Assembly: GCA_964019425.1 (NCBI GenBank)
Contig: OZ025824.1
Coordinates: forward strand, 679,001-743,000
Direction of reading: 5' to 3'
Origin: Flectonema sp. DT1601
Lineage: Eukaryota; Euglenozoa; Diplonemea; Diplonemida; Diplonemidae
Length of the DNA stretch: 64,000 nucleotides
A program made the position numbers and the translations under genes. The notes under the pieces were generated by a model. It had not been told where the DNA came from, ran no database searches, and saw nothing but the letters and a program-made list of their open reading frames with translations. Shown here one piece after another: positions 52,372-61,814 of this stretch; within the stretch, counting starts at the first letter, position 1; every line of letters starts with the position of its first letter.

Positions 52372-53649
52372 TCCGTTATCTCTGACACTTCTTTTGTGTG
52401 TGCATATTGGTATAAAACAATGTTTAGCGACATAGTAGTACCGACCCTTTTTATTTTCCCTTCTCTTTTCTTCTTTTCGTTCAAATGGAGAAAAAAAAAA
52501 GCTTACCTTAGTAGGCCTGCAATTCAGTACCGTGTAGTATATTTATGAATAACCTGGCAACACACACACACTCGCTCTCTCCTTTGGGATAGGGTGATCT
52601 GTTTTTTTTCCTTCCTTCTTTTTTTTTTTTTTTTTTTTAATAATCTTTTATTTCACTATTGTACAACGTTGAGTTCCGATTTCTGTAGGAACGGTAACGC
52701 GATGGATAAGTTGCCGCCGAAAAAAAAAGGAAAGGAGAGTAAGAGTTTGTATGAAAAAAAAAAAAAAAAAAAGGCGTTGTGAAGAAAGGATACGTACATT
52801 CAGCAGCGACTTTGTTTTTTTGCTGCATTTCCTTACACTTTTTGCACTTTTTTTTAAAATAAGATTTTTGTTTTTATTCATGTCGCCAGTATTTGTTACG
52901 TTAAATATGTCAGCAAAGTAAGACATTCATTTCCACTGACTCAACACTGTGAAAATGTGTCTTGTGCAATTTAAATAATAATAATTGTAGGGAAAAAAAA
53001 AAAAAATAAACAGTAACAATAAAGTTTCGCTATTACCTCTTTAGTTTTGTGAACTCGTCGATCGTTTTTGAAACAGCAAAATACGGGGGAAGGGGGAAAA
53101 AAAAAAAAAAAAAAAAAATATTGAGAATTTAAAAAAAAAAAAAAAAAAAAGGAAAAAAAAAGAGTTTTCAGGCCATTAACCACGTCGATCGTCTGGTAGA
53201 TGGCCGCTACTTGAAGTTTCTTTTTTTTTTTATTTATTATGTTTTATACCTGTAGTAACTCTTTTGAACGATGTTGGGCAACACGTATTCCCTTAAAGTT
53301 CTCACCATAATTGGTTTCTTGCACAGACACTGTAATTTAGTGTTATTACGTTGCTGTGCAAGGCACTTCTTTTTTTTTCCCTTTTCCAAAACCACAAAAT
53401 ATTGCCCCCCTTTATAAAAGTTGAAGGGAATTAATGGTTGAAAGAAAGAAAGAAAAATAGAAAAAAAAAACAATAACTTCTGCACAAGCAGCCAGCAGTA
53501 CTTTCACTGCATAACAGCCACTGTTTGAAGTAATCCTTCCACTGGTTGGTATGACTTATTTTATTAACAGGTGTTTAATGGTGGCCTTCTTAGTACGAGG
53601 ATGAATATATTTATTATTATTATTTCACACACAGCGACGATCAATAGCA
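52372..53649. other. Intergenic region with many A/T homopolymers
   Basis: T18 near 52621, A19 near 52754, A22 near 53098 and A20 near 53131. A CACACACA run lies near 52560 just after the LolA-like gene. A TTTCACACACAG site (AG 53633-53634) precedes the next ATG. No gene seen. Confidence 0.6.
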
Positions 53650-54861
53650 ATGTCGTATCGCGAGAGGCGGGGTCGATATCGCAGTCGAAGCCGTTCCTTT
53701 GATCGCAGAGATCGCAGGAACAGTCGAGACAGGTATCGCGACAGCAGAAGAGATAGAAGCTATGAAAGAGACAGAAGAAGAACTCCTCCTCGAAGACTAA
53801 CCCGCGCTGAAGAAACTCGCAAAAAGGAAGAAGAAAGAGTTCGAAGTGAAAGAGCACGTGAACGTGACAGAGCTCGTTTCAAGAACGTCCCAATCGCAAA
53901 GGAAAACGTCGACATGCCTGACGTACCAGCTGATAAGTTAAAAGTCATCGCTAAAGAGATTAAGAATTCTCTCGGATACTCACCAATGTCTCCTGTTGGT
54001 CAACAATTAGCTGCTACGTTACGTGACTACATCGATAATATGATTAGAAATAATACCGCAAAGACTGATCGAATTACCGTCCACGTTGTTGGCAGTTGGA
54101 TGACCAACAGCACCCATCCGGACAACTTCATCGATTTTGAAGTTACTTCTCAACGTGGTATCGATGTGCAGGTTGTGAGTAAAATGCTTCTAAGTGACAC
54201 TTTCAAAGATATTTCGATTGTCAGAGGACGAGACCACTCCTGGGTAGAGAAGTCTTCATGTGACAAACTCTCTCAGAGAATGATTGACACAATGAAGTTT
54301 AAACTCACTTGTGGAGTAAAGAGAATGAAGAGCACAAATATTGTTTTTCTGTACGTTCAATCATCACCAGTTGTAGTAGGAGAGCTTCTGAGAGGATTGA
54401 AAGAATGGTCAGTTCGTACAGGTGTTGACAAAGTACTTAGCAGCTACACGTTAACTGTTATGGTGTTGTACTTTCTTTTAATGAAAGATATTGTTTTATT
54501 TCAGGATCCTTCACAGATTCTAGAGTCAGGTCAGGCCATCATCAGATCACCGGTTGATCACTTCTTCCCGCAGCCTACAGCTTCTGATAGGACGTCTGTT
54601 CAGATGTTGTTTCCACTTTTTTTCAAATTCTACTCAACTGAATTTGATTATGAAAAGAATGTGATTTCAATGAATAATAATATTATCAAAAGAGATGAAC
54701 CGAAATATGCGAACAACAAAGACAGTATGTACATTGAGTGTCTTGTTAGTCCTGGAACCAACCTCGCTGCTTCCTTAACAGAAACAAACTTTTCCGACGT
54801 CATCGATCTTATCTACAACACACATGAAGCATTAAAGGCTACTGAAGAACCTGCTGTTTAG
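53650..54861 (+). CDS. RS-domain protein with degenerate TUTase / non-canonical poly(A) polymerase fold
   Basis: 403 residues. The first 75 are an Arg/Ser/Asp-rich RS-like domain (RYRSRSRSFDRRDR and onward), as in splicing-factor and nuclear-speckle proteins. From about residue 95 the fold of a nucleotidyltransferase appears. A GS motif sits in VHVVGSWMTNSTHP, but the expected D-x-D is FIDFEV, retaining only the second Asp. The PAP-associated region is clear: LRGLKEWSVRTGVDKVLSSY, LTVMVLYFLL, then LFPLFFKFYSTEFDYEKNVI. The family adds U or A tails to RNA. Loss of the first metal-binding Asp suggests weak or no catalysis, perhaps an RNA-binding or adaptor role. The RS domain argues for nuclear RNA processing. 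Confidence 0.8.
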   Translation: MSYRERRGRYRSRSRSFDRRDRRNSRDRYRDSRRDRSYERDRRRTPPRRLTRAEETRKKEEERVRSERARERDRARFKNVPIAKENVDMPDVPADKLKVIAKEIKNSLGYSPMSPVGQQLAATLRDYIDNMIRNNTAKTDRITVHVVGSWMTNSTHPDNFIDFEVTSQRGIDVQVVSKMLLSDTFKDISIVRGRDHSWVEKSSCDKLSQRMIDTMKFKLTCGVKRMKSTNIVFLYVQSSPVVVGELLRGLKEWSVRTGVDKVLSSYTLTVMVLYFLLMKDIVLFQDPSQILESGQAIIRSPVDHFFPQPTASDRTSVQMLFPLFFKFYSTEFDYEKNVISMNNNIIKRDEPKYANNKDSMYIECLVSPGTNLAASLTETNFSDVIDLIYNTHEALKATEEPAV

Positions 54862-55619
54862 GTTTACAATCAACATTAGAAGCGAGTTAATTATAACTGA
54901 ATACTTGTGATTCCTAATAAAATGTTCGGCATCAGGGATATCAACAGTAAGAGTGGTTTGTGTCAACAGGGTCATGCAGTGGTAGACCTTTTTTGTTTAA
55001 AAAAAAAAAAGAAAAAATTAAAAAAAAACTTGAAAAACTTAAATATTACGCATCGTTATGTAGGACGCATGACGTCTGTTTTTATCGGCGTTGGAGGTGC
55101 ACATCTCTCCTTCTCGAAGGACACATCTAAACATGAATTCGATGGATAATTACGCGCTGATGAGCCTGCTGGTGTGAAGCAACCGAACTGGAGTAGGAGA
55201 TGATGTTGCTGTGTTTTAATTTCCGAAGAAGCTTACGCAAAAAAAAAAAATTAAAAAAAAAAAAAAAAAAATAGTAATAACCACAGTGTGTATGCAGCAA
55301 CCTTAGTTTTTTTTTTTTTTTGGTTTTGTACTGCCCTCTAAAAGGGGAAGGTTGATTTTTCGCTGTTGGCGGTAAGACTTCAGTATAAAGACAAAAAATA
55401 GACTCTGGTCGTTTTGCATACGAGGAGATAGTTTTAATTGTATCATAATTATTTTATTTTAAGATAATTTTTTTTAATTTGATCATATTTCCAATAGGAC
55501 ATCATCAACAACAACCTTTATGATCAAACTCTTGGTCTGAAATGAATACTTTATTAATCTTTTTTTTCTATCATATTTATAACAATCTTTTTAACCAGAT
55601 ATAATAAACCAAACCAATA
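54862..55619. other. Intergenic region
   Basis: Contains an AATAAA at about 54916, A and T runs near 55000 and 55240-55320, and an acceptor-like AG at 55597-55598. The in-frame stretch 54907-55149 is interrupted by homopolymer-coded Lys and is not convincing as a gene. Confidence 0.55.
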
Positions 55620-56348
55620 ATGGTGTTTACTTTATTTATTGCTGCTGACATGTACGGAAAGAAATGCAACATAGAAGTTCCATTTGAAAACCGACCTTCT
55701 ATGGATGCTGTGGGTAGACGTACTAAACAGGTACTAGAAGCGGTGTCTGTTCGTGACAAACCACCGATGAGTACATTACAAATAGTAGATGTTGACGCTA
55801 TAAGATTACTAAATGATAAAAGTGGATTGTGGGAGAAGAACTGGTCAGATGAAGATGTTGAAAATTTCAGTCAACTTTATGTAATTCAAAATAATGTTGA
55901 AGACGCGGTTGCGACAATACCGTATCCGACACCATTTCATGAAAATTTAACTTCGAATTTGTTAACAACAGCAGACGAAATTGGTGATATTCCTCCTCCT
56001 ATTCCAGTTCATAGAGTAAAACGTGTAGAAGAGACGATACCTAAGAACTTTCCTATGTCACCTATTCAAGAACAAGTCTCTGTTGTTCAAGGCCAGGGTC
56101 AGAGTAGTCGGTTACTTCAATTGGATTGTTTCAACACTACCAAAACATCAACTGGTCCATCTCTCCTTCGTGAAGAACATCATAAATACAATTCTCAAAC
56201 ACTGTTACCAATAGATACATACAGAGCTCTTATTAGACAGGAGACTTCTTTATTCAAATCTACACCAGTACCTGGAAATGGTATCGGTCGTAAGCCAGTA
56301 TCGAAACCAGTACCGAAGTTTCTTCCAACTTTAGCAAACTACACTTAA
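55620..56348 (+). CDS. Unrecognised soluble protein, 242 residues
   Basis: N-terminal part (1-95) looks globular: MVFTLFIAADMYGKKCNIEV, an Arg/Thr-rich helix, then LQIVDVDAIRLLNDKSGLW and an acidic NWSDEDVENFSQLYVIQ. The pattern of strands and helices would suit a ubiquitin-like or adaptor fold; this is inference. The remainder is Pro/Ser/Thr-rich and likely disordered (DIPPPIPVHRVKRVEE, SKPVPKFLP). The ATG lies 22 bases after an acceptor-like AG. No homologue recognised. Confidence 0.75.
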   Translation: MVFTLFIAADMYGKKCNIEVPFENRPSMDAVGRRTKQVLEAVSVRDKPPMSTLQIVDVDAIRLLNDKSGLWEKNWSDEDVENFSQLYVIQNNVEDAVATIPYPTPFHENLTSNLLTTADEIGDIPPPIPVHRVKRVEETIPKNFPMSPIQEQVSVVQGQGQSSRLLQLDCFNTTKTSTGPSLLREEHHKYNSQTLLPIDTYRALIRQETSLFKSTPVPGNGIGRKPVSKPVPKFLPTLANYT

Positions 56349-56844
56349 AGACGTGTTCAAGTGAATGCGTCATTAAATTACTTGCGATGGGTTGTTATCT
56401 TTTTAGTTCCTTTTCACGATGCTGAATGCGAATATTAACCGCACTTTAAGGTACCGCACTTCTCTCTATCTTTTCCTCTCGTTTTACAGTTTTAGGCTGT
56501 TAATTCTCACGATGGTGAAAAAATTTATAAAAATATAAATCAAATGTGTTGTTTTATGTAGCTAATTCCATCCCTCTTTTTTCTTTTTTCCATTGGCACT
56601 AATAGCTGCCTGTGTTTGTAACCCTTTTGGTAAGTTCTTTTTATTAGATTCAGTTTTTCTTCCGATTGACGCGCCGAGCGATTCATTCACTTAACGTACA
56701 GATGCCCCATCAAGGTTTCGAGTACCATCCTAATTATCCTACTTTAGAAAAGTAAGGTATTATTATTTTTTTAAATAATTCTTATAACAGCAAACAAGAA
56801 TGTTTTTTTATACACAACAACAACAGCAACAGGTGTAATCAAAA
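56349..56844. other. Intergenic spacer with an upstream mini-frame
   Basis: Contains an ATG at 56702 directly after a TACAG, opening a 17-codon frame that ends at 56755. Its frame does not join the next gene through either nearby acceptor-like AG (56789-56790, 56831-56832), so I treat it as an upstream ORF at most. No other gene seen. Confidence 0.5.
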
Positions 56845-57564
56845 ATGTCTAAACGAAAGCTATCAAGCGTTGATAGGAAATGGACGACTCTCCAACACAA
56901 CGGTCCTCACTTTTGTGCTCCGTATGAAAGAAAAGACCTGACGGCGATTTATAAAAACGAAGAAATCAATCTGAGTGATGGACAAGAAGAGATGCTTCTG
57001 TTGTTTGTTGAACAACAAAAGTTACATTTAGAACCGAGCAAACTAATAGCAGCACCACAACCGACAAATTTTTGGGATTTTTTCAAAAAATCTCTTTCTG
57101 GTAGAAATGAAACTAATCATGTTACTAACCCGAGTGAGATTGATTATTCTGATTTTGTAAAATACGCCAGAGGGGAACACCAAAGGAAGTCACTACTCAC
57201 TCGTGAAGAAAAGGCTATCCAAAGAAAGAATTATAAAGAAGTATTGGAACCGTTTCAAAAATGTTTTATTGATGGAGATGAATTTGATGTGATAAACGCT
57301 GATACCCTCCCAGGTAGATTATTTAAAGGACGTGGACGTCATCCACTTGCTGGTTGTTACATTCCGAGTATAACACCTGAGGAGGTGATAATTAATTGTA
57401 CTGATGTCTCAAATCCTCCTCTTCCCCCAACTGACCACAAATGGAAAAATGTAGTCTCCGATTCTTCAGTCTCTTGGTTGTGGAATTATGAGCAAGCTGG
57501 TAAGACGTGTTACTCGTTTCCATCACTCGATCCGATGAAAACAAAACGACCGATATTGAAGTAA
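56845..57564 (+). CDS. DNA topoisomerase IB N-terminal 'cap' only (core subdomains I-II), catalytic half absent
   Basis: 239 residues matching the first part of the eukaryotic topoisomerase I core. KWTTLQHNGPHFCAPYERK corresponds to human KWKFLEHKGPVFAPPYEP. YKNEEINLSDGQEEML, an FWDFFKKSL block, LLTREEKAIQRKNYKEVLEP, LPGRLFKGRGRHPLAGCYIP and EEVIINCTDV...PPTDHKWKNV follow, and then a stop codon. The match ends where human core subdomain II passes into subdomain III. The Arg/Lys/His catalytic residues and the C-terminal Tyr are therefore missing. Kinetoplastid topoisomerase IB is split into two proteins, but there the large subunit keeps subdomain III. This is either a differently split enzyme, a cap paralogue or a broken gene. 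The cap motifs are well kept, arguing against decay. Splicing in frame to the next ORF is possible (donor 57561, acceptor 57654), but that ORF is not topoisomerase. Confidence 0.85.
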   Translation: MSKRKLSSVDRKWTTLQHNGPHFCAPYERKDLTAIYKNEEINLSDGQEEMLLLFVEQQKLHLEPSKLIAAPQPTNFWDFFKKSLSGRNETNHVTNPSEIDYSDFVKYARGEHQRKSLLTREEKAIQRKNYKEVLEPFQKCFIDGDEFDVINADTLPGRLFKGRGRHPLAGCYIPSITPEEVIINCTDVSNPPLPPTDHKWKNVVSDSSVSWLWNYEQAGKTCYSFPSLDPMKTKRPILK

Positions 57565-57664
57565 AGTTGTACTTTTCCTTTTTTTTTTTTTCATAAAAAA
57601 AAAAAATGATTAAAACGACATCTGAGTTATAAATTATATTTATCATTCAAACAGTTCAAATCGG

Positions 57665-58582
57665 ATGTCTATAACAAATGCCCACCCTGGATGGACAAAG
57701 CTTGATGAAGAGATTGAACAGCTTCGTGCACTCTGGTCAACACGAAACTTAAATGATTGCATTGCTGAGCTTCAGAAAACACATCGAGAGATGAGAAAAT
57801 TTGAAACTGATTTGGTAATTGAACGGAGAAATAGCGATGCAGCTAAGAAAGAGTTTCAACGGTTAAAGGAAATTGAAAAAAAGTACCGCGAGTTAGCATG
57901 TGAGAAAAAGTATACAAATCGACTCGCTGATGTTAATTCTTCTCTCAGAAGCTCTGTATTAGGTCAGGGAGATGAATCGACTATAAACAGAGTTCATGAT
58001 GAAATCGATATCAGAGATGAGAAGATAAAACATTTAGAGAATGAAGTACATCAACTTCGACATTTACAAAAACACGTCCTCCATGCATCTGGAAATGGTC
58101 AAACAGGTAGACTCCTGGCTGCTCAATACCACACTGATCACTTAGAGAAACGTGTTTCTGACTTGACTTCATTAAATAATGTTCTTCATAATGAAGTTAT
58201 GGGTGCTTTTAATAAACAAATGAAACCTCCGAATGCATCATTTCATTCTGATATTTCAAAACATTTGTGTACACGTTGTAAACCAAGAACTGTACTGTGG
58301 TATGATGATCTTATTAAAAGTTGGCATTCAATGCATCATGAGTTACAGAGATTGCAGTCTGCTCACTCTCACTCGGAAGGTTCTCTTATCAATACTGCTG
58401 CTCCTCCAACACCGCTGTCGGATTTAGGAGGTAGGGATGGTCAGATTCTAAGAAGACCAGAACATCTTACTGCTCCACCTCCGAATATTCCTCCAATTAC
58501 ATCGCGTGTCATGTCACCGCCTTCAAGGTCTGGTGCAAAATCACCCACAACACCCTTCGGGTTTCGATCCCTTCGAGCATAA
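57665..58582 (+). CDS. Coiled-coil protein, 305 residues
   Basis: Predicted coiled coil over most of residues 10-185 (EEIEQLRALWSTRNLNDCIA, KKEFQRLKEIEKKYREL, DEKIKHLENEVHQLRHLQKH). A CxxC (LCTRCKP) near 201-204 is followed by a Trp-rich segment (VLWYDDLIKSWHSMHHELQR). The C-terminal tail is Ser/Pro-rich with SPPSRSGAKSPTTP. The ATG lies ten bases after an acceptor-like AG (57653-57654). Such proteins are common in flagellar and basal-body structures; no specific match. It starts only 100 bp after the topoisomerase-cap stop. Confidence 0.8.
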   Translation: MSITNAHPGWTKLDEEIEQLRALWSTRNLNDCIAELQKTHREMRKFETDLVIERRNSDAAKKEFQRLKEIEKKYRELACEKKYTNRLADVNSSLRSSVLGQGDESTINRVHDEIDIRDEKIKHLENEVHQLRHLQKHVLHASGNGQTGRLLAAQYHTDHLEKRVSDLTSLNNVLHNEVMGAFNKQMKPPNASFHSDISKHLCTRCKPRTVLWYDDLIKSWHSMHHELQRLQSAHSHSEGSLINTAAPPTPLSDLGGRDGQILRRPEHLTAPPPNIPPITSRVMSPPSRSGAKSPTTPFGFRSLRA

Positions 58583-58787
58583 GATTGAACCTCGTGTTGT
58601 TGGTTGTTATAGAAGTGAGTTTCGTTTATTATTATTATTGTACTTGTATCGTATTGTGCTTTTTTTAATATTTTCCCCCCCTTTCCCCCCTCGCCCTTTT
58701 TTTATTAAAAAAGAAAGGCATTGATACATAACTGTCGTAGAGTTTGTTAATAATTATGTTTTATATAGTTTACCACACACCACAAAA

Positions 58788-59153
58788 ATGGGCAAATCCG
58801 CAAGAGCTCTGGCTGACAGCAGATCCGTTTCGTACAAGTCACCGCACTCACACTACTCGAAGGGAGGAAGAAAAGAGAAAGACAGAGCCATTGAACACTC
58901 GAAGAGGAATCAGTGGAGGTCAGCTACCTATTCTGACGACATATTCGATGCTCCAGTAAAGACAACCAAAGCTAGGAGACAACATAGACTCCCTGAAAGC
59001 AATGTTGGGTTTACCCGCCTCATGGAAAATGAACGTGAGGAACGCATGGTCCAAAAACAAAGGGAACGCCGTGGACAAACTGGCCAATTCCTTGGTCACA
59101 ATACTACTGATCGCTCACAAGGTCGATTGTTCTCAATCGGTCTGCTTGAGTGA
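58788..59153 (+). CDS. Small basic protein, 121 residues, unrecognised
   Basis: Highly charged and hydrophilic (SKGGRKEKDRAIEHSKRNQW, ENEREERMVQKQRERRGQ), with no membrane segment. ATG lies 20 bases after an acceptor-like AG (58767-58768) and follows CACAAAA. Likely disordered with one helix (about 74-95). Nucleic-acid or microtubule binding would fit the charge but is not shown. Confidence 0.65.
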   Translation: MGKSARALADSRSVSYKSPHSHYSKGGRKEKDRAIEHSKRNQWRSATYSDDIFDAPVKTTKARRQHRLPESNVGFTRLMENEREERMVQKQRERRGQTGQFLGHNTTDRSQGRLFSIGLLE

Positions 59154-59264
59154 AAATTTAAAAAAAAAAAAAAAAAAAGTTTTCTGATTATTCAGTTTTT
59201 CCTTTGTGATATAACAAGCATACATAATGTTAAATAATAAAAAAAATTAAAAAAAAAAAAATCC

Positions 59265-59333
59265 ATCCAACGGCTCTGAGTCCGCACAGCAGTGCGCGAC
59301 CCTTGCTCGTTAGTTGAGCGAGGCATGTTGGAT
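59265..59333. ncRNA. Candidate three-way-junction RNA structure, 69 nt
   Basis: A perfect 7-bp closing stem (ATCCAAC at 59265-59271 with GTTGGAT at 59327-59333) encloses two hairpins. The first is GTC/CGCAC-AGCA-GTGCG/GAC (59280-59300, one bulged C). The second is CTTGCTC-loop-GAGCGAG (59302-59322, one G-T pair). It is a GC-rich island between A-tract and A/T-rich DNA, 110 bp after a gene stop. It is not a tRNA (no T-loop motif, four-base anticodon-arm loop) and lacks hammerhead core bases. It could be a 3' UTR element or small RNA. Confidence 0.4.
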
Positions 59334-59545
59334 ACTATGTTTTATACAATAAAAATAATAAAAATAAAAAATAAATTTTTCCAAAAATCTAACTTCATAT
59401 CTTCCTCTCGTACAAAAAAAAAAAAAATCTTTTCGATATATATTAAGTGACCTGTTGTTCTTTCCTACTCAGGTCACTTTGCCTTGCCAAATTATCTTTT
59501 ATTTTTTTCTTTGATCGGAAATTTATTTTATTGTTTTTATTTTAT

Positions 59546-59702
59546 TTCATAAAAAATACAGAAATCATGAAATGACTAAATTAATTTGGTTGCAACTATT
59601 GACACACATCATAGCAGTCGATGGCTTAACGAGTATCGATAAACTCAATAGTGCTAATGACACGTATGTTGTTCAGAATGATATGGGATTTACTGTCCTG
59701 TG
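59546..59702 (+). pseudogene. Partial duplicate of the 5' end of the gene at 59862
   Basis: From the ATG context to the codons for GFTVL this segment repeats 59837-59992 at an offset of 290 bp, with a single difference in the coding part (acta versus acca near 59577). The copy encodes the signal peptide and the next ~26 residues, then runs directly into TGA. It still has its own acceptor-like ATACAG (59560-59561) six bases before the first ATG; the complete gene lacks that AG and uses one at 59819-59820. A very recent tandem duplication. It could make a 44-residue secreted peptide or act as a decoy start. Confidence 0.8.
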
Positions 59703-59861
59703 ACTGCGAAGAAAAACGTTTTGTGTGTGTTTTCGTAAAGGGTTTTTCTGATTTCCGACTAGCAGCGCCAAGCCCTATGCAAGTGATTCTTTAACCCCCC
59801 ATTATACTTCACCCCCTCAGGAATTTAATTATATTTTTTTCATAAAAACAAAAATCATGAA

Positions 59862-61814
59862 ATGACCAAATTAATTTGGTTGCAACTATTGACACACATC
59901 ATAGCAGTCGATGGCTTAACGAGTATCGATAAACTCAATAGTGCTAATGACACGTATGTTGTTCAGAATGATATGGGATTTACTGTCCTGACATCACAAG
60001 AAGAAGTTGAAAAGATGCATATATTTACATCAATGTACAACAGCAGTACCAGTTGTTCTTATTGTTGTAATAGACTTATCGACAGTCAAAGAGATCTGCT
60101 TTATGTATTTCCATACACAACGAACTGTCCAATGATTATTATTGATCTAGTCACTGAAGAATTAATCTCACAATATTTCATACCCGGAAGAGGTAACGGA
60201 CCTGACGGCAGCGGCACTGTCGAGGATTTCATCGAAGCAGCAGCACTCTCTGATTCCGGTGATCAAATATTTTTAAAAATCTTTCATTTCAAACCAAAAG
60301 GAGGTCCTTGTGATATCGTTATACTGAATTCAGGTAGAAATGTTACTTTCAAAACTATTTGGTATCCTAAGTACTATTCACATCAGGAATATGTTGTGAA
60401 ATCGATGATCGTAGCGAATGAAACTCAAGTTTTAATAATTTCCACGAGTGAGATCGTTGTGATAGACACGTCGGGTAGTTTTCCTCGTTTTGTTGGAGCT
60501 TTAGAGAAATTCAGTCATTTTTTACCACTGCGAAGTGGATCAAATTTGTATGTCAAACATGGTCCTGGAGACTGGGAAGCAACTGAGGTTCAAAGACTTA
60601 GTGTTCAAGAAAATGGTACCCTCTTATCGATATCAACAGTTTTTAAGAAACCTTCTGATTGGTCGTCGATTAACCAAATCTACGACTCTGAAGGTGATTT
60701 GATTGTCTCAGGAACGTCGTCGTTAAAACTAATCCACAACCTGGTTTATATTAAGGGTGATGACGTTGATACGATTTTGTTTTTTCAGTTACCGAAATAT
60801 CCCTCTGTGACATTGGAAGATGTGATTTATGAATCGAAACAAAGTCAAATGGGGATATACTCGAATAACTTTATAGCGACGTGTCCTTGTGATTTCAGTG
60901 GGTTGACACCAATACCATTGTTAACTCCGAACCCAACAGATTTACTGACGGAGTCACCTGGTGGGTCAGTTTGGTATCACTATGATAGTGACAGTAGTGT
61001 TATCCAACCATTATTCTTGATATTCTTTTTGACACCGATGGTAATAATGTATTTACTGTCGGTTATTTATCATTCTGGTAACTGTGTTGCTGCTAGAAGG
61101 GATCACCAGCGACAGCAGAAACTACTAAGAAAAGTTGACCCACCGCTTCAAACACCATCAAAACTTCCAGGTGGCTTCCGTCATAGTTGTAATGAATGTT
61201 TCACATACGAGTCGTGGTATGGCTATAAAAGATTGTTTGCTCCATTATTGTTTTTGATACTACTGGGAACTGGAGTTCTATTTCACATGTTCGTCACATT
61301 AAACTGGGAGATAGCAACCGTTGCTTTGCTATTTGGAAGCTACGGAATAATCATCGTCGTTATATTAAGTTTTTGGACCCACTCAAAAGTTGTATTCGAT
61401 GACAGCGTCAGAATGCTTTACATCTATACAGCTAAACCTGTTTGGGGACATCCAGTTTTCGGATCTTGGCATCACAGTACTGAAGTACCAAGTATCACAT
61501 GTCCTTACGATAATCTTGTTTCAGCAACGTTACATAAATGGGGTGGGTTACGAGGAAGGAGAGGGTTGATGGCGATATCTTCAACGTACATTCCAAGTAG
61601 ATTTACGTATTCTATCGACTTAGAATTGACTTCGAAAGGGTTGAAAAAAAAAATTTCAATCAGACTTAACTACGGACTCGATTTCACTATCAGATGCTAT
61701 CGATCTGAGTACGACCGTCTGGATGAATTGAAAAACTTTATATCTCAAAGACGAGACCTTCTTCTTTGTTCAACAGGTGATAGTTACAGTCCTCCATGTT
61801 ATGAAGATTTATAA
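59862..61814 (+). CDS. Secretory-pathway membrane protein with large ectodomain and three helices
   Basis: 650 residues. Signal peptide MTKLIWLQLLTHIIAVDG. The ectodomain (about 20-385) has repeating strand-rich segments with N-glycosylation sites and Cys pairs (SCSYCCN near 62-68), possibly a beta-propeller. Helices lie at about 386-410 (PLFLIFFLTPMVIMYLLSVI), 455-475 (APLLFLILLGTGVLFHMFV) and 482-505 (VALLFGSYGIIIVVILSFW). A cytosolic C-terminal domain (about 510-650), with VRMLYIYTAKPVWGHPVFGS and a strand-rich middle, could be PH-like. No family recognised. An upstream in-frame-shifted ATG (ATG AAA TGA at 59857) overlaps the true start, so leaky scanning or reinitiation would be needed unless the upstream ATG is ignored. 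Confidence 0.8.
   Translation: MTKLIWLQLLTHIIAVDGLTSIDKLNSANDTYVVQNDMGFTVLTSQEEVEKMHIFTSMYNSSTSCSYCCNRLIDSQRDLLYVFPYTTNCPMIIIDLVTEELISQYFIPGRGNGPDGSGTVEDFIEAAALSDSGDQIFLKIFHFKPKGGPCDIVILNSGRNVTFKTIWYPKYYSHQEYVVKSMIVANETQVLIISTSEIVVIDTSGSFPRFVGALEKFSHFLPLRSGSNLYVKHGPGDWEATEVQRLSVQENGTLLSISTVFKKPSDWSSINQIYDSEGDLIVSGTSSLKLIHNLVYIKGDDVDTILFFQLPKYPSVTLEDVIYESKQSQMGIYSNNFIATCPCDFSGLTPIPLLTPNPTDLLTESPGGSVWYHYDSDSSVIQPLFLIFFLTPMVIMYLLSVIYHSGNCVAARRDHQRQQKLLRKVDPPLQTPSKLPGGFRHSCNECFTYESWYGYKRLFAPLLFLILLGTGVLFHMFVTLNWEIATVALLFGSYGIIIVVILSFWTHSKVVFDDSVRMLYIYTAKPVWGHPVFGSWHHSTEVPSITCPYDNLVSATLHKWGGLRGRRGLMAISSTYIPSRFTYSIDLELTSKGLKKKISIRLNYGLDFTIRCYRSEYDRLDELKNFISQRRDLLLCSTGDSYSPPCYEDL

Noticed and set aside
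56702-56755. Mini-exon upstream of the topoisomerase cap gene
   Set aside because: A TACAG-ATG start and a GTAAGG donor look tempting, but joining to either acceptor (56790 or 56832) puts the ATG at 56845 out of frame.
59265-59333. tRNA or hammerhead ribozyme
   Set aside because: No T-loop or seven-base anticodon loop for a tRNA, and no CUGANGA/GAA core for a hammerhead.
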